Of a stretch of DNA of 64,000 nt, positions 49,291-63,600 are shown in pieces. The position numbers were made by a program, and so were the translations under genes. Under the pieces are notes generated by a model. It saw only the letters and a program-made list of their open reading frames with translations, did not search any database and had not been told where the DNA came from. Position 1 is the stretch's first letter; every line of letters begins with the position of its first letter. The stretch is taken from the NCBI RefSeq assembly GCF_020882245.1, contig NC_083599.1, positions 17,866,865-17,930,864 on the forward strand. The letters are read 5' to 3'. The stretch comes from Rhopalosiphum padi. Taxonomy: Eukaryota; Arthropoda; Insecta; Hemiptera; Aphididae.

Positions 49291-50003
49291 TGGCTTGGAA
49301 CCGAAATTAAAAATACCGATATTTTAACCGGAACCTTTTAAAAATATTGGAACAGGAACCGTACCATAACCCTTTTAGGACTTTCTTAGGAACCGAAACC
49401 AATATTTGTTGGAAGTGAATTTTTTGGTTTTAAAAGCTCCAATTAAATATTAAACTATTTAAACTATATTAAATATTTTGGTAATAAGTAATAATATTTC
49501 ATTAAATTTGATGAAGTTGTAAATGTATACGTACATATATAATTTTATAATTGTTATCTATTGTCCAAGTGTTAAACAAAATCAACAATAAGTTAGGATG
49601 ACTTACGTAGTTACGCCAGTAAAACATTATTTAATAATAAAAATAAAAAAAATATATAATTTTATATTCTAATAATCTATAACAGTTCCAGAAAAAGATA
49701 AAATATGAGCAGTTACCAAAATAAAAATGTATAAGTAATAATTATTAATTATTGTTGTTCAGCGCCTTGCTGTGGGTTTGTAATACCCATCATTATGATT
49801 ATTTCTTAAGAGGACGTTATACCTGTATGTGTTGTCTCTGTCTTACTAATGTAGATCATAACAAATATTCGTTCAGCAGTTTAGAAAGCTATAGTTTTAG
49901 ATAATAATATGTATAATGTTGATAATCAAATTTTTTTTTTTTTTTTTGAAAAACCGAATTGTAACCGAAACCGAAAAAATCATAAAAGTTCCAAGTCCTG
50001 AGT
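49291..50003. mobile_element. Possible hAT-like MITE hosting a TTAA MITE arm
   Basis: The left end CATGGCTTGGAACCG and, on the opposite strand, the right end CAGGACTTGGAAC share CTTGGAAC. Both subterminal parts repeat GGAACCGAAAC or AACCGAAACC. A single arm of the TTAAGAGGACG family is embedded at 49805-49905. No clear target duplication was found. Confidence 0.45.
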
Positions 50004-50233
50004 CTTAAATTAATAATAACATTATTTATGATATGATTATTTACGTATGTGATTTAACTAAATATGTACTACAGTCTACAATAATAGGTTCCATATAAGT
50101 GTTTCTTATAGCAATCTAAATGTATAAAAAAATACATAATAATATGCAAAGAATTTATGGACATTGAATTTGTATCACTCATAGAGTCGTAGGTACTTTC
50201 TTCATATGTGTAGACAATTTTGGTTATGTAAAG

Positions 50234-51098
50234 CAGCGGTTCTCAACCTTTTTCATCGTGAGACACAGATCTTGTAAAAAAATCTCTGAGGCCCACTAAG
50301 AACACGTCATAGGACACCTATATTACGCGTATATATACTGTGTATAATATTATTAGTTATATAATAAAAATATACAATAATATTATTTTAAATAAATACG
50401 TTATCAATAGGGCTCGGATTTTAAAGAAAATGCTTCTTTTTATATATTTAAGATAAAAATCTAATTTTTATACATAATTCGTTTCACGTTAATCTGATTC
50501 GAAATAAACGAATTTATTTTTGCTTTTTTTTGCTTTTTTTAATATAAATGCTTTTTTTGCTTTTTTATTGCTTTCTTCAGTTATTCTAGCTGTGTAATTT
50601 TTATTTGTTTGTTACGCTATAGTAATTAAAAAAATGTTCATATAATTTATAAGAAATGTCAAAACCCGTAATAAATTATTATATAAAAGTGTTTATTTAC
50701 TTAATAAGAAATGTGAAAATCCGCAATAATGACCGTGACCGTACCATTAGTGCGAAACGTCATTAAATGTAATGATTGAAATGTATAGATTATCGATCTA
50801 CAGATAGCTTATGGGTCGATAGCTTATCGACTATTGCATATAGTTTGTTGATTTTAGTTTTTATTCAGTTTTATAAAATTATAACCTAATTCGTGTAAAT
50901 TTTTAGTCGTGCTTTTTTTAAAAATAAATATGCTTCATTTTTGCTTTTTTTAAACAATTTTATGCTTTTTTTGTTATTTATTATGCTTTAAAATCCGAGC
51001 CCTAGTTATCAATGTTAATGTTTTATGGTCTACGGCCCAGTTCTACGTTGCCCACGGCCCACTTGTGGGCTGCGGCCTATGGGTTGAGGGAACCGCTG
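50234..51098. mobile_element. hAT-type nonautonomous element (outer)
   Basis: The ends are CAGCGGTTCTCAACC on the left and CAGCGGTTCCCTCAACC on the right, opposite strand, a classic hAT terminus. Flanking octamers ATGTAAAG and ATGAAAAG agree at 7 of 8. Inner words GGCCCACTAAG and CGGCCCACTTG are also related. The element is split by a second hAT element. Confidence 0.85.
50408..51004. mobile_element. hAT-type element nested in the one at 50234
   Basis: TAGGGCTCGGATTTTAAAG at the left matches TAGGGCTCGGATTTTAAAG on the opposite strand at the right. A perfect 8-bp duplication GTTATCAA flanks it (50400-50407 and 51005-51012). Near both ends TGCTTTTTTT occurs five to six times. There is no open frame. 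Confidence 0.93.
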
Positions 51099-51605
51099 AT
51101 GAAAAGTATATAATAATTTATCCTCGATTAACCTTAACGATTCCTGTTCTTTTATTATTATTCAAAAAACTTTAATTTTAACACTACAGAAACAATGTTG
51201 TCGGATACCCATTACTACACAGCAGTGTGTTTCTAGGATTTTTTTTGATTTTTAAGGACATATTATTTAAATCATTTAATTTTCTATACGTTTATTTAAA
51301 AGTTTATAAAAAACGAGTTATGTTATAAGATATGTGTATAATATATATTTTTTAAATTAATACAAGCTATTTTAATAAATTAATGGTTATAAAAATTGTT
51401 TAATTCCTATTCTAAATATTATATATTTGAATTGAATACTCACAGTAAATATATAATTTATTTTAACCATTTATTATACTTGAAGCATACTTAATACACA
51501 CCAGTATTGAATTCACTAATTTTTTTCTCAATGTTATATATTTTAAAATACAATAAAAGGTAATAGATTAATACAATTACAATAGACCTAGTTATTGACA
51601 ATTTT

Positions 51606-54600
51606 CTAAGGTATAACATTATATCCTTTTATTTTATATGTATTAAATAACTGATCGGTGGGTTGATATCGAACTCTACACCATTCTCTAATGCCCAAAT
51701 CTTTTGCTACTGCAAATAATAATAAAAAAAACAAGATTACATTTTATAGCCTCTATGTTTTAGTTATTGAGCTAAAAATAACTCAGAAATTAACCAATAA
51801 AATCTGACTAGTCCTTATATTTTTAATGTTGAAAGCATTAAGTATATCTTTTAGTTTTCTATTCAATTATGAAAAACATTAATTTGAAACATTTTTCCGG
51901 TGTGTTTCTAAATCACATGATTGTCATAGAATCGTAAATTTCACTTAAATAACATTGAGTACTTTTTAAGAAAATTCAAATCAATATTTTGTCATATAAT
52001 ATATTATATATACGTAAAAACAATAACTATATACTTTCATAGAGATTATTTATTATAGGTAGTTTTGAATTAATATTAATAAAGAGATATATTATACCAT
52101 TATTTTTTTTTATTTAATAGTAAATAAATAAATATTATCAATTATTTTTCAAAAGAATACGTACGATCCTTCATTTTTTTTAAATGAACATTGATATAAT
52201 CATAGTACATCCTTTGAATAACTAAAACAATAAATCGTATAATAATTTGGTACGTACTTTGAATAGTGAAATTACATTTAATTATAATCCATTTTTTATT
52301 TTTTTTTTAGATTAAATATTTGTTATTAAAAATATTATGTTTAATAACATAGACGTTAATTTTTTGTTTATGATGTAAACACTATAATATAGTGATTATA
52401 TATATTTAAAATATATTACATATTTACGAGGTAAGTGTGTGTTTTATTTATAGACATAGTTTTAATTAATTAACTTTTCCAATATTACGAAAATCGATGT
52501 AAGACCTTAAATTTTATATAATGCAGTACTGATTATCAAAATGTACACAACCCATATGTGTTTATGTGTATTGTGTAGAACACAATACACAACCCATGTT
52601 ATGATCAATAAACCTCAATTATAAAATTATAAACATTTCACTTGAGTTATAATAAAATACATTCTATATATTATTTTAAAAAATAATCTTGAAAAAAATT
52701 ATATTAAAATAATAATTACCTGAAAAGCTATCAACGATCTCCTTATTGTCAGCTGTAACAAAGAAAATATACTTTAATAAAAATGTACCTACTGCTTAGA
52801 ACTAAACATTTTTTTTAATTCTAATGTTATCAATTCACCATAATACTAAAAATAGTATACATAAGGTGATTATTCTTTAAATTTAAAATTTTTATTATTA
52901 CCTGTTCTCCAGTTAGCTTTATTCTCTAATAAATTAAATTAAATTAATTGTTTTGCTATGCCTAAGCAAGTTGTTGCTTAGGATTTAAAGTAGTAAGTAC
53001 GACTGTATCAAATAAAATTATATTATGCACTATAAAATGATATAATAATTATTTTTTACCGAAATTAAATACTCCTACGATATTGTTGTATGGATATACT
53101 AAAAAATACAAAAGAATTAATAATTGTCCTATAAAAGTCTAATAGAATCTATTAAATTGAATATTAGATTAATGTGACTGGCTCAGACATTTTATTTTAA
53201 GCCAGTTAAGTTAGTTAATCTAGTGAATGCTTTGTGTAAATTTAATTAAGGTTAATAAATTTTCCAAAAGTAGTATACTATAATATGCTTTCCGCTATTA
53301 TCCAATTTCATGCTCAAAATTATATTTTTTTTTTCTTTAAAATATTTAATTCGAATTTTAATATTATTCCGATTATTATTGTATAGATACCTAAAATGTT
53401 TTCATTTTATAACAGCCTACCCTATATATAATTATATATAATTTAACAAAGGTAATCAATCTTTTTTTACCATCGATAATGCATGGATAATTTTATGTAA
53501 TATTTATAAATTATAAAGGATTTTATAAAGTAAAAATGTATTCAAAGATAATAATAACAAGACCATTTTTAGGCTATAACTAGTAAATATCGCATTTTTA
53601 GCTCGAAATAGTTTAAAAAAATGTGTGGAAAACTGAAATTTGTAAATTTGTGAGAAACAATGACACAATTTTAACATTATAAAATGTCTGATACCGTACA
53701 TGGTTACATACAGTCATTATTTTTCAGTAGTATAAAATAGATAGTTAAGTTGTATTAAACTTGAAATTTGTAAAAGAAATCAGTAAACTACTTATATTAT
53801 ACAATTTATACTTACCCCAAAAAAATGTTTTAATTATCGATTCTGTTAAAAATTGATTTATTTATTATTTTAAAATTGTCAATGATACCATACGATCTTT
53901 CTTAAGCATTGGTGTGAAAGAATGCTTTCATTGTATGCGAATTGTTAATGACTGCATTCGATTTCCATTAAAATAATATTATTTATGAACGTATGTTAAT
54001 CGTGATTTAAGATATTATGGTTGCCCATCAACTATAGCACGGTCTTATATTAAGACCGTGTGGCGTGGACTATATAGTAAAATGGCTTATCAAACGACCT
54101 CTAATATGAAACTATAAATCAGCTGTTTTTAAGAACGTAGCGCTTATAGCTGAGAAAAAAAATACTATGAGGACTGATTTTAGCTGCATTTAATATTTTT
54201 TTTAGATAACGCTCCTATTATAACAATAGCTGATTTTAAACAAATTACAAAACATCCATATGATTCATTAAAAATAATTAAAAACTTTCACATCATTGCT
54301 CGTAAAGTTAAAAAATATTTAATATAAAATAAATCGTAAATTGTACTTCCGCATGCTAAAAATAATAAACAATATTGTAAATCAAACAAATATTTTCAGA
54401 ATTACATAGTAATGTATTCTAATACATTTAATCTATATTCACAGTATCATTAAATTAAATTATTATTTTTTCTTTCAATATTTGTGGTTATAAACTTATA
54501 ATTTATTCTTTAAGTGTCGACTGAATAATATGAAATTAAATATAACTATATAATTGAAATATAGGTAAATATTTTTTTATAAATTGTTAGAATATGTAAA

Positions 54601-57600
54601 ATAGCATACTAAAGGTAATATTATGAACTTACTTTTAGGATCTGTGAATGTATAAACGTAATTTTGTGAATTATTATTATGAATCATATATAAATTATGC
54701 TACACTATAAATATACTGTTATAAACAATATGCTATTTTTAAGTGTAGGAATATATAAGAATCTGTCTACTTTTTAACAACGATGTACTATTTCATTCAA
54801 CTTCAACAATAATAGTTTATATATTATTTTAGAAATTTACATTATGTTGTATAAGTATATATATTTTATGTAATAAAAATACATTTATTTTAATAATTTA
54901 TAAGAATATAACAAATATTTTTACATGTATACTATATCAGTCAACTTACCCATCCAATCTGTTAATTTATAAACATAAATAATTAATAAATATAAATATT
55001 TAAAAAAATATATTTATTGTTTAATAGTTATTAAAATTCTACAATAAAAACAATTGTCTTTTTTGTTTGTTTTACCGATTTTTGTATATTTTAAGGAGAA
55101 TATAAATTAAATAATAACAAATATAAGTTATAATATAATAGTTTAGTATAATAAATAATAATAAAGTTATGATAAAAATTATTTATAAAATTAGTTAATT
55201 ATGGACGTTTTTTAAATCTCAACACAAGTAAAATAGTATTTTAAAAGTTTTTTGATTAATATCAAGTTATTTTCTCATAGATGTTCCTCAAATGTATTCA
55301 TATCATTTAAGGTATATAAAATTTATTTTTTTCTCACTGATAATATCAGAACAATAATCTCTTGGAGACTTAAGAGGATCTGTAATAAATGAAAAATAAA
55401 GATGTAATTTTGGTGAATGACATAATTATTTACATGTTTGGTATTATAAACAAAAAATGTAAAAAACATATATTAGATATTATGCAAATAATGGTATGAA
55501 TTAATTTAATTGTTTGTATAAATTATTATGAATTTTACTCAATAATAATTGTTACTTACCATCCTTATCATATTCTTGTTTTTTGGCAAAATTGAAGAAT
55601 TCATATTGGATTTCTAGAATTTTTAATATTTTATTATTATTTTATTGTTAACATTTATAATGTTTATATACATTTTATAAAATGTATAGTATTTCTTAGG
55701 TATCAATACCAAAACATGTGAGTTGCTAATATACAGAGATAGTACAGCTATTAAAATACAGAATACAATTATTGATGGCTCAATAGTATTAGGTCAATAC
55801 AACACAGAATAGATAACATATTAGTGTGATATAAGAAATGGGAACCCAAATTAAATCCCCTTAAAGTGGAGCAGATATCATCACTCAACGCAGATACACA
55901 AACCCAACTCAAGTACAAATTTTCAACCAAACCATTACACGGAATAAGAAGGATGGAGAGGTTTAATATCTTGGAGGTTTTCTAGACAAAAAACTGATAG
56001 AGAAAATACATATCAATATAGTAAACTAAACCAAGCTTGTACTCGGATGAAAATATTATTATTATTATTATTATATATATATATTTTTTTTTTTTCGTAT
56101 AATTTATAAAGTTTGTAGATTTTTGTGTAATAGTTAATTTTTCAATTACAATCGCCCATACTCATAAAATTCCATGTGATTTATGTAATAAAAATAATTT
56201 TTATTATGCATTATTTATTAATATATAAATTTATATATTATATTAAATGCATCTCATGTGTCATTGTTAGTAAGTTTATACATTTTAATGAATTCAGCAG
56301 ATTATTTGTTTAATATCCATAAAAAAAAAACTCATTTGCATATACCTATAATAATATCATTCATTTTCTTGACACAGATAAGAACATATTTTCTTATAAT
56401 AATACAGGCGCGCACCCAGAATTTTTGCTTGGGGGGGGGGCTTAATAATTTTTCTTTTTCCCTTACACACAAGTAAACAATTAAAACTAATTTTTAAATA
56501 ACCACTTTTGTTTATTATCATATGTTATATAATATGTTATATTATTATGTATTTAATATTTATAACTAAATATTATGATAAATGAATTTAAAATTTAAGT
56601 TTCCTAGGTCCCTTTTCAGAAGCAATTTTTAATACTTCGGATTCTTTAATTTGTATTTCTCGATGTATGTGGAGATTTGCCAGACCATTTAAACGTGACT
56701 GTCCCATTGTGTTCCGGAGATAGGTTTTAATTCGCCGTAGTGTGGAAAACGACCTCTCAGCCGTACTTGTACTTACTGGTAACGTTGCAAATATTTTCAA
56801 AAGTATAAATACTGATTCAAATATTTTAATATCACATAAATTTAAACCATCAATTGCGTTTAGCGGTAAAGTATAACCACAGTTTTTAAATTTTTCATAC
56901 CACAATTCGAATTCGGCCTTAGCGACAGAAAAACTAATTTGTTGCATATCTTTTTCGTATAAGTCAAAAAGATTTTTAAAACTTGAAATTTGTTCATCTG
57001 TTGGATTACGTCCGGTTGGTAAAAGACATTTATAACTTGTTAGGAGATTTTTATGTTTTAAAAATCGATCAGAAAGACTATTAAGAAATGAATCGACATA
57101 TGGAATAAAAATTGAACGTCTATAGTATTCTTCAATATTTTCAGATGGTGTATTACATCGCTGAGTTTGGTGTTTTGTTAGTCTAGGTATAGACATAGTC
57201 AAGTCTAAATTAGAGGCAACTTCTTGTGCTTCTAAAAATAATTGTTTAAATTCAGTGTCGGCATTACTTCTAAGTCGTCGAAGAATAGACACTACACTTT
57301 CTACTTGGTTAACTGCAGTTGATAGATCTATATCTGTCGTTTGAAGTATTTTACTTATTGGTAAAGTATAAGCTAATAATTTTTCTGAACAAAGTAATGA
57401 AATAATAAATGTAGATTGACGAATACCATTTAAAAGTAAAAATGCACCTGATGAAGAGTCTTTACTGTTCCATGATTGAATTTCTTCTAACGCCGCTACT
57501 ACAGGTAATAAAAGTTGATTAAATACTATTATTGAATCGTGTCGTTCAACCCATCTAGTTGGACATAGTTGAACAAGTTTAGTTTTATTAATATCAGGAA

Positions 57601-60600
57601 CTAAGAGTTGAATTTGATTTTTTAAAATAATTTGACGTTTTGGTGTATTAAAAAACGTGTATACTTTTTCTATAACACCAAAACTATTCCTAATAGGTAC
57701 TACATCAACAGCATTAGATAAAGCCAAATTCAAGCTGTGTGAAACACAATGTACATAGAGTGCAGTTGGATATTTTTCTATATACGCGCTTGGACACCTT
57801 TAAATTTGCCACTCATCGCTGCAGCCCCATCGTAGCCTTGTCCGCGTAAATAATTTATATTAATACCACATGAATTCAATGTTGTTAAAAGTACATCTGC
57901 TAAATTTTGACCCGAAGTGTATTCTACTGGTACAAATTTTAAAAAATTTTCAACTATTTTAAAATTGTTTACATCGATTGATTCAATATATCTTATACAC
58001 AATGCGAATTGTTCAATAGAGGAAATATCAGACGTTTCGTCAGCGAGTATAGTAAAACATTTAGCGTTGTTAATTTTAGTTACAAGTTTTGTTAAAATTA
58101 CTTCATCGCAAGCATCTATTATTTGGTTTTGAATATTCCAACTAATATACGTTGAATTTTTTCCGCAAGTCATTAAATGTTGTTTTAAATTTGTGTCTCC
58201 TGAATCAATTCGTGCCCTAAGTAACGCTCGAAAATTACCTTCGTTGCATTCGGGCTCTTGATCTATATTAAACGTTCCGTAATCTCGATGTGCCCTAAGT
58301 GGTAGACATTGTCGTCCACACAAAATAATTGTTTTTATTATCCGTTTAAGTTTTTCTTGATTCTCTAAAGTCTGTTGGTGATGAAATTTGTCAATTTGTT
58401 TATCAACCGATAATATTTTTCCTAACATGACATCCATAAAATGGTCAGCTTTTAAATTAGCTTCTTTATGATAATTTAAACTTCCGTGTTTTTCGAATTT
58501 TTCTAAGCCTTTTTTCCAATTATTGTTCCCCTTTTTAACAAACGTATGAAGTGATTGGTTTGAACTATAACCAGCCTCAGAAGGTGAAAATAATACGCAA
58601 AATTTACAAAAATCACTATCTTCAATTTTTGAATATGTTAACCATTTGTATTTAGTTAACCATAGTATATTAAATTTTCTTTTTTGATTGCCAATTTGTT
58701 GATTAGGAAAATTATAGTTATTATCTGGGACCCACACATTTTGTAAAACTTGAATTTTTTGTTTATCATTGAGTTTTTTATTTAAAAATAATGATATATC
58801 GAAAGAAGACAAATTTTCATAATTACCAACAATATCAGATGTTGACTGTGACGGTGAAGCAAAAAGTTTTTGAGGACTGGGCGGTTCATTGATAGTTGAA
58901 ATTTTTGGTTTTATACTAACATACTTAAGAAGAGTACTACTAGTACCAATTTCAGGTTTCTTTCGTTTTTGACTCATTTTAACTCGGCTTTTTTTTTACT
59001 CATACGCACATTCGATACAGGCACATAGCTATCACATAGAAAAAATCGAACAGACTGAATTATCTAAACGAGATTTTCATGCCACGAAATAAAAATCGAC
59101 GATAGCCACCATAGAGTATATTGATTGTCACAAACCTTATCGCGTAGTATTGAACTATTATGTATATATTATATGTGTATCTAACATAATAACAAAATTT
59201 TAAAATAAAACATTATCATTTATCATTGTTATACTATATTTTCTATAATAATGTGTAATTTAATATTGATTTATTATTGAAAAAATATTTTTTTTTGGGG
59301 GGGGCTTAAGTCCCAAAGCCCCCCTTGGGTGCGCCACTGTAATAATATATTTATAATTAAAACAAAATAACAAATGTATACAAAATATTACATACACTTA
59401 CTCTGTATACCTAAATAATAAAAATAATTAAATATATTGTATTGTATTTTATAGGTACTATTTAATAAACAATAATGAAAAATACTAATTATAAGGTCGC
59501 AATTAATATTTATATAAGGATTTTTAAAACTAATTGTAAATAACCTAATTAATAATACTATTCATACTACGATTCTATACTATTTATTACATTACATTTT
59601 TTTTATATATTGTTTATTAAATATAAATTGCGGAACAGCATTATTTGACATATTATGCAATAACTTTTGTTCTATTCAATGTATTTTATTTTTATTTAAA
59701 TATTTATTTTTATTTATGAACGGTACAAGGTTTGTAAAGGGGGCAGCATTTTAAAATCTGCCCCCAGGTGCCATATTCGTTAACCCAGCACTGTGTATAC
59801 ATAGGGCTAATTTGGGGGGACTTAACCCCCCGCCAAACGAAAATTTGTATTTTAATTGATTTGCTAAATCCTTTATTAGTAATAAAAGTTAATTCAACAT
59901 TTTCTATCAATTGAACTAAGTAAAGAGTTAACAAAAATTTAATATTACCTACTACTAATTTATTATTAACTCAAGTTAAGTTAGTTAAAAAAAAAGTATC
60001 TTGTTTTCACATAGGTAAAATTAAAATAATCAGTTCCTAAAATTATTCATGTTAGACCAAAGAACTATTATTATTGTATATATTCCAAACGGTAACTGTA
60101 GTTTACGATAACATTTACGACGATCTAGGACAAATGGACGTAGCCATTTGGACGTAGCCGTTTGGACGTGGCCGTTTGGACGTGGCCGTTTGGACGTGGG
60201 GACAATTGGACGTCAAAAAAATAAATATATTAATCAGTAAATACAATTAATAAGCTAGGTATTTATATTTTATATTTATTATTATACGTCAAAAATGGTT
60301 ATAAAAATATTTAAAAGTACAAATTATTCATTATATAAAATATTAAAATTAAAAAAAACAATATCAAAAAATGTTATTTATACTAATTATATTTATTATA
60401 GTACGTAAAAATGTATATAAATCATATAAAAAAAATTATCTAAAATATCTAAAAAGTTGTTAAATGTCAATTATAATTATTTATATTAATTATATTATAT
60501 CATTTTAATGTAGAGAAATATTTTGAGCGATTCCGAGTAAAATGATATTTTAGCTCTAGTCTCATAACTTTGAACAATTTTTAAAATACGTTTATCCGCG

Positions 60601-63600
60601 TCAATAAATTTCTTTAGTTTTTTGGGAGTACTCTTACCTGCTTCAAGTTGGTTGTAAGATACATCCTATCCAAATCCTATTTTCACTAGGCCCGCTATCG
60701 TCTAATAAATAATTTTCCGACATGCCTTCAGACGGTGAGTAAACCTTGTATGTATCTGGTATCTCTAGTGTTATCAAATCATTCGGTGCATTTGGTGCTG
60801 CGTGTATTTCATTTCGTTTTCTTCATACTATTTTTTTTAATGCTGGACCACGTTGAAGAGCTCCCTACATAGTTATAAAAAAATTAAACTAAAAAATTAA
60901 AATTAAGAAAAAAATAGGTAGTATCTAATAAGTACCTTCGATGCTTGTGATAATCCAAACAATGCATTCATTTATTACTGTAGATGTTGGCTCAATAGTT
61001 TCTATAGCACGTTTTTTAATATTGCATACTGCGATATTTGCTTCAATTTTAGCAGCGTCAGAGTCATGAGTATGATTGCTTATACGCTTAAGAATAATTA
61101 AGTCTGTTATACCAGTATGTACACGAGCCTTACATTCTCGTTTATACCTACATCGTCAAAACCGTTTTAAACCATCAGAACTAAAAGCGTCAAATGAGTA
61201 CATGAAACCGTCATTCAAAAAAAATTTCACCATCGCGATTCGAGTTAATTAACGACATTTTACATGTACACTTTTATACAATGTGTACTCGACTATAACA
61301 CGATTATAAGTGTGTATTGTCGTTTATTACTGTGTTTCGATAAAGTGTGTTAAAAACGGTTGTAATAACCAATAAGTTATACATTATTTTTATATGAAAG
61401 GTACCTATTGCCAAAACGATAAAATTCAATCTATAAATAATACGCGTATTATACGTAATATTCAATAATAAGCTATACTATTTGATATAATACGATAGCA
61501 TTAGTTATATTATGAACATATAATATCAATGGTTTTATAATTTATAAATACCTAAGAATAAACCAGAACTATTAATTTTTAGTTTTTTTTTTGAAATTTT
61601 CTTTATATTTTATTTTTTACGTCCAATTGTCCCCATGTCCAAACGGCCACGTCCAAATGGCCACGTCCAAACGGCTACGGCCATTTGTCCCTATTCGCAT
61701 TTACGATAACAAATTTTAAAACTTACGTTCGTTTTTTTTTTTCCTTTTTTTTTCCAACTTACTTACAAAGTTTTCAGGTTTGAAATAATTTACAAATTCT
61801 TCAGGTTTGTCTGTAATAGTAAATTTTTAAATTACAGTCACCCATACGGCCATACACATAAAATTCCATGTAATTTATGAAATGGAAATATGTTATTATG
61901 CACATTATTATTAATATATTATATTAAATCCATCTCATGTGCCACTGTTTAAAAATGTAAGCCATTTAACGAATTCTGCGGGTTATTTATTTAATATCCA
62001 TAAAAAAAAACCCATTTACGTATAATAATATCATTAATTTTCGTGACATAGGTAAGAACATATTTTCATATTTCGCATGCTTTTTATGAATAATAGACTG
62101 AAAATGAACGGGCAAATGGTAGACAGATTATTTAGATAGCAGATAGTCTACAATATATTATGATGAATATATATAGGTAGGTTTTTCTTAACGTATTAGA
62201 CTATACCAAATACCAAGACTCCTAAAGCATCCTGGATGCTGGTAATGTGGCTCTCGTCACTACTTCCTTACTAATCTAATAAATAAAATTATCTTTAGTC
62301 CATGCATGTAACGTTTTTTTTTTTGTAGTTCACTACTGATGAACGATTTCTTCTTGATCAGACGATAATAATAATATAATATGAACTATTTCATAGAAAC
62401 GTCAAATAACCGAAATGGACTTTTACAAACTACATATAAGAATCAAGAATCATAAATTTATCCGTCTATGACCAATCACGATTATTCAAATCAAGACTGA
62501 TGTTCTGAAGGCATGAACTACTAGTAATAATTATAGGTTATAGTGGTAAATACGAACAACAGCCAAGTCAATCGAAAATATAGTTCTGAGTTGTGTTACA
62601 TAAGTAGTATTGGTAGTATATGCACCTCGAAATGACTAAATCAAATTTTTAAATTTGGTAATTTAAAGAGGGACTTTCAGAAGGATTTGTCGGGTTTATT
62701 TATTTGTTGAGTTTAAGACAGGATATTTCTATTTATTTTATTTTTTTACTAACAACATCGTTCGGGATATAATTAATAAATATACCTATTATTTAAAATA
62801 TAAGTCCTAATACTAATAAATTAATATTTTTTAACTGATTTCCATAACATTTCCGTTGTTGAATAAATAATTACATTTTCTTAAAATAAATTTAAATGTG
62901 AACATTTTATTTATGTCTCTTTAAGATATGTCATTTGATTATGACGTACTTAAGTACTTTTAATTTATAGAAATTGAATAACTTACTATTAAGCATAATA
63001 ATAGAGTAGTTTATATATCCTTCATCGTCTAAAATAATATATTATAAGTTAATTTATAATTAAGTTGAATGCTCATTAGGTTAAAGCGAAAATTTGATTA
63101 AATACAACTACTATATAATACATAAACCTAATTTATCTGAATAACATAGATATAGATACAAGTTATACAATATTTGAAACAATAAAATATCATTTTAACA
63201 AATATGTGTGATTCAAAAGTTGCAGCCAGTGTCAGAATCTTATACCTAGGTACTTACTTTCAAGTCCAGATTCTTTTAGAGCATCTGTTAGTTAAATTCA
63301 GGCGTTATAAATATGATATTGACAAACATAATACTCGTATATATTGGAAAAAAGTATTTTTAAATAAATATTAGTCTTCAAATAATTAATGTTTTTAGAG
63401 AAAATAATAAGTTCCTAAATATATGTGAAGATTTGAGGTACATAGGAGAAAGTTAACTTCACGTGAGTGAATAAAGGTAGGTATTTCAGAAAAAAAGTCA
63501 GATAAGTATAATAAATATAGTTTTTTTTTAAATTTTGAATTCAATTTTATTACATAAATTACATTGACCTTATTTTATAAATTACATAAAGGTATACAGA

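Noticed and set aside
54035..54061. Short palindrome CACGGTCTTATATTAAGACC
   Set aside because: Too short to define an element and within an intron; likely chance or part of an unseen MITE.
59949..59954. Possible 6-nt microexon TAGTAG of the bicycle-like gene
   Set aside because: Phase fits, but so short a match is expected by chance; kept only as a note.
62265..62290. Possible 4-nt microexon ATTA between AG and GT on the minus strand
   Set aside because: Its length breaks the phase shared by all other exons of the bicycle-like gene.
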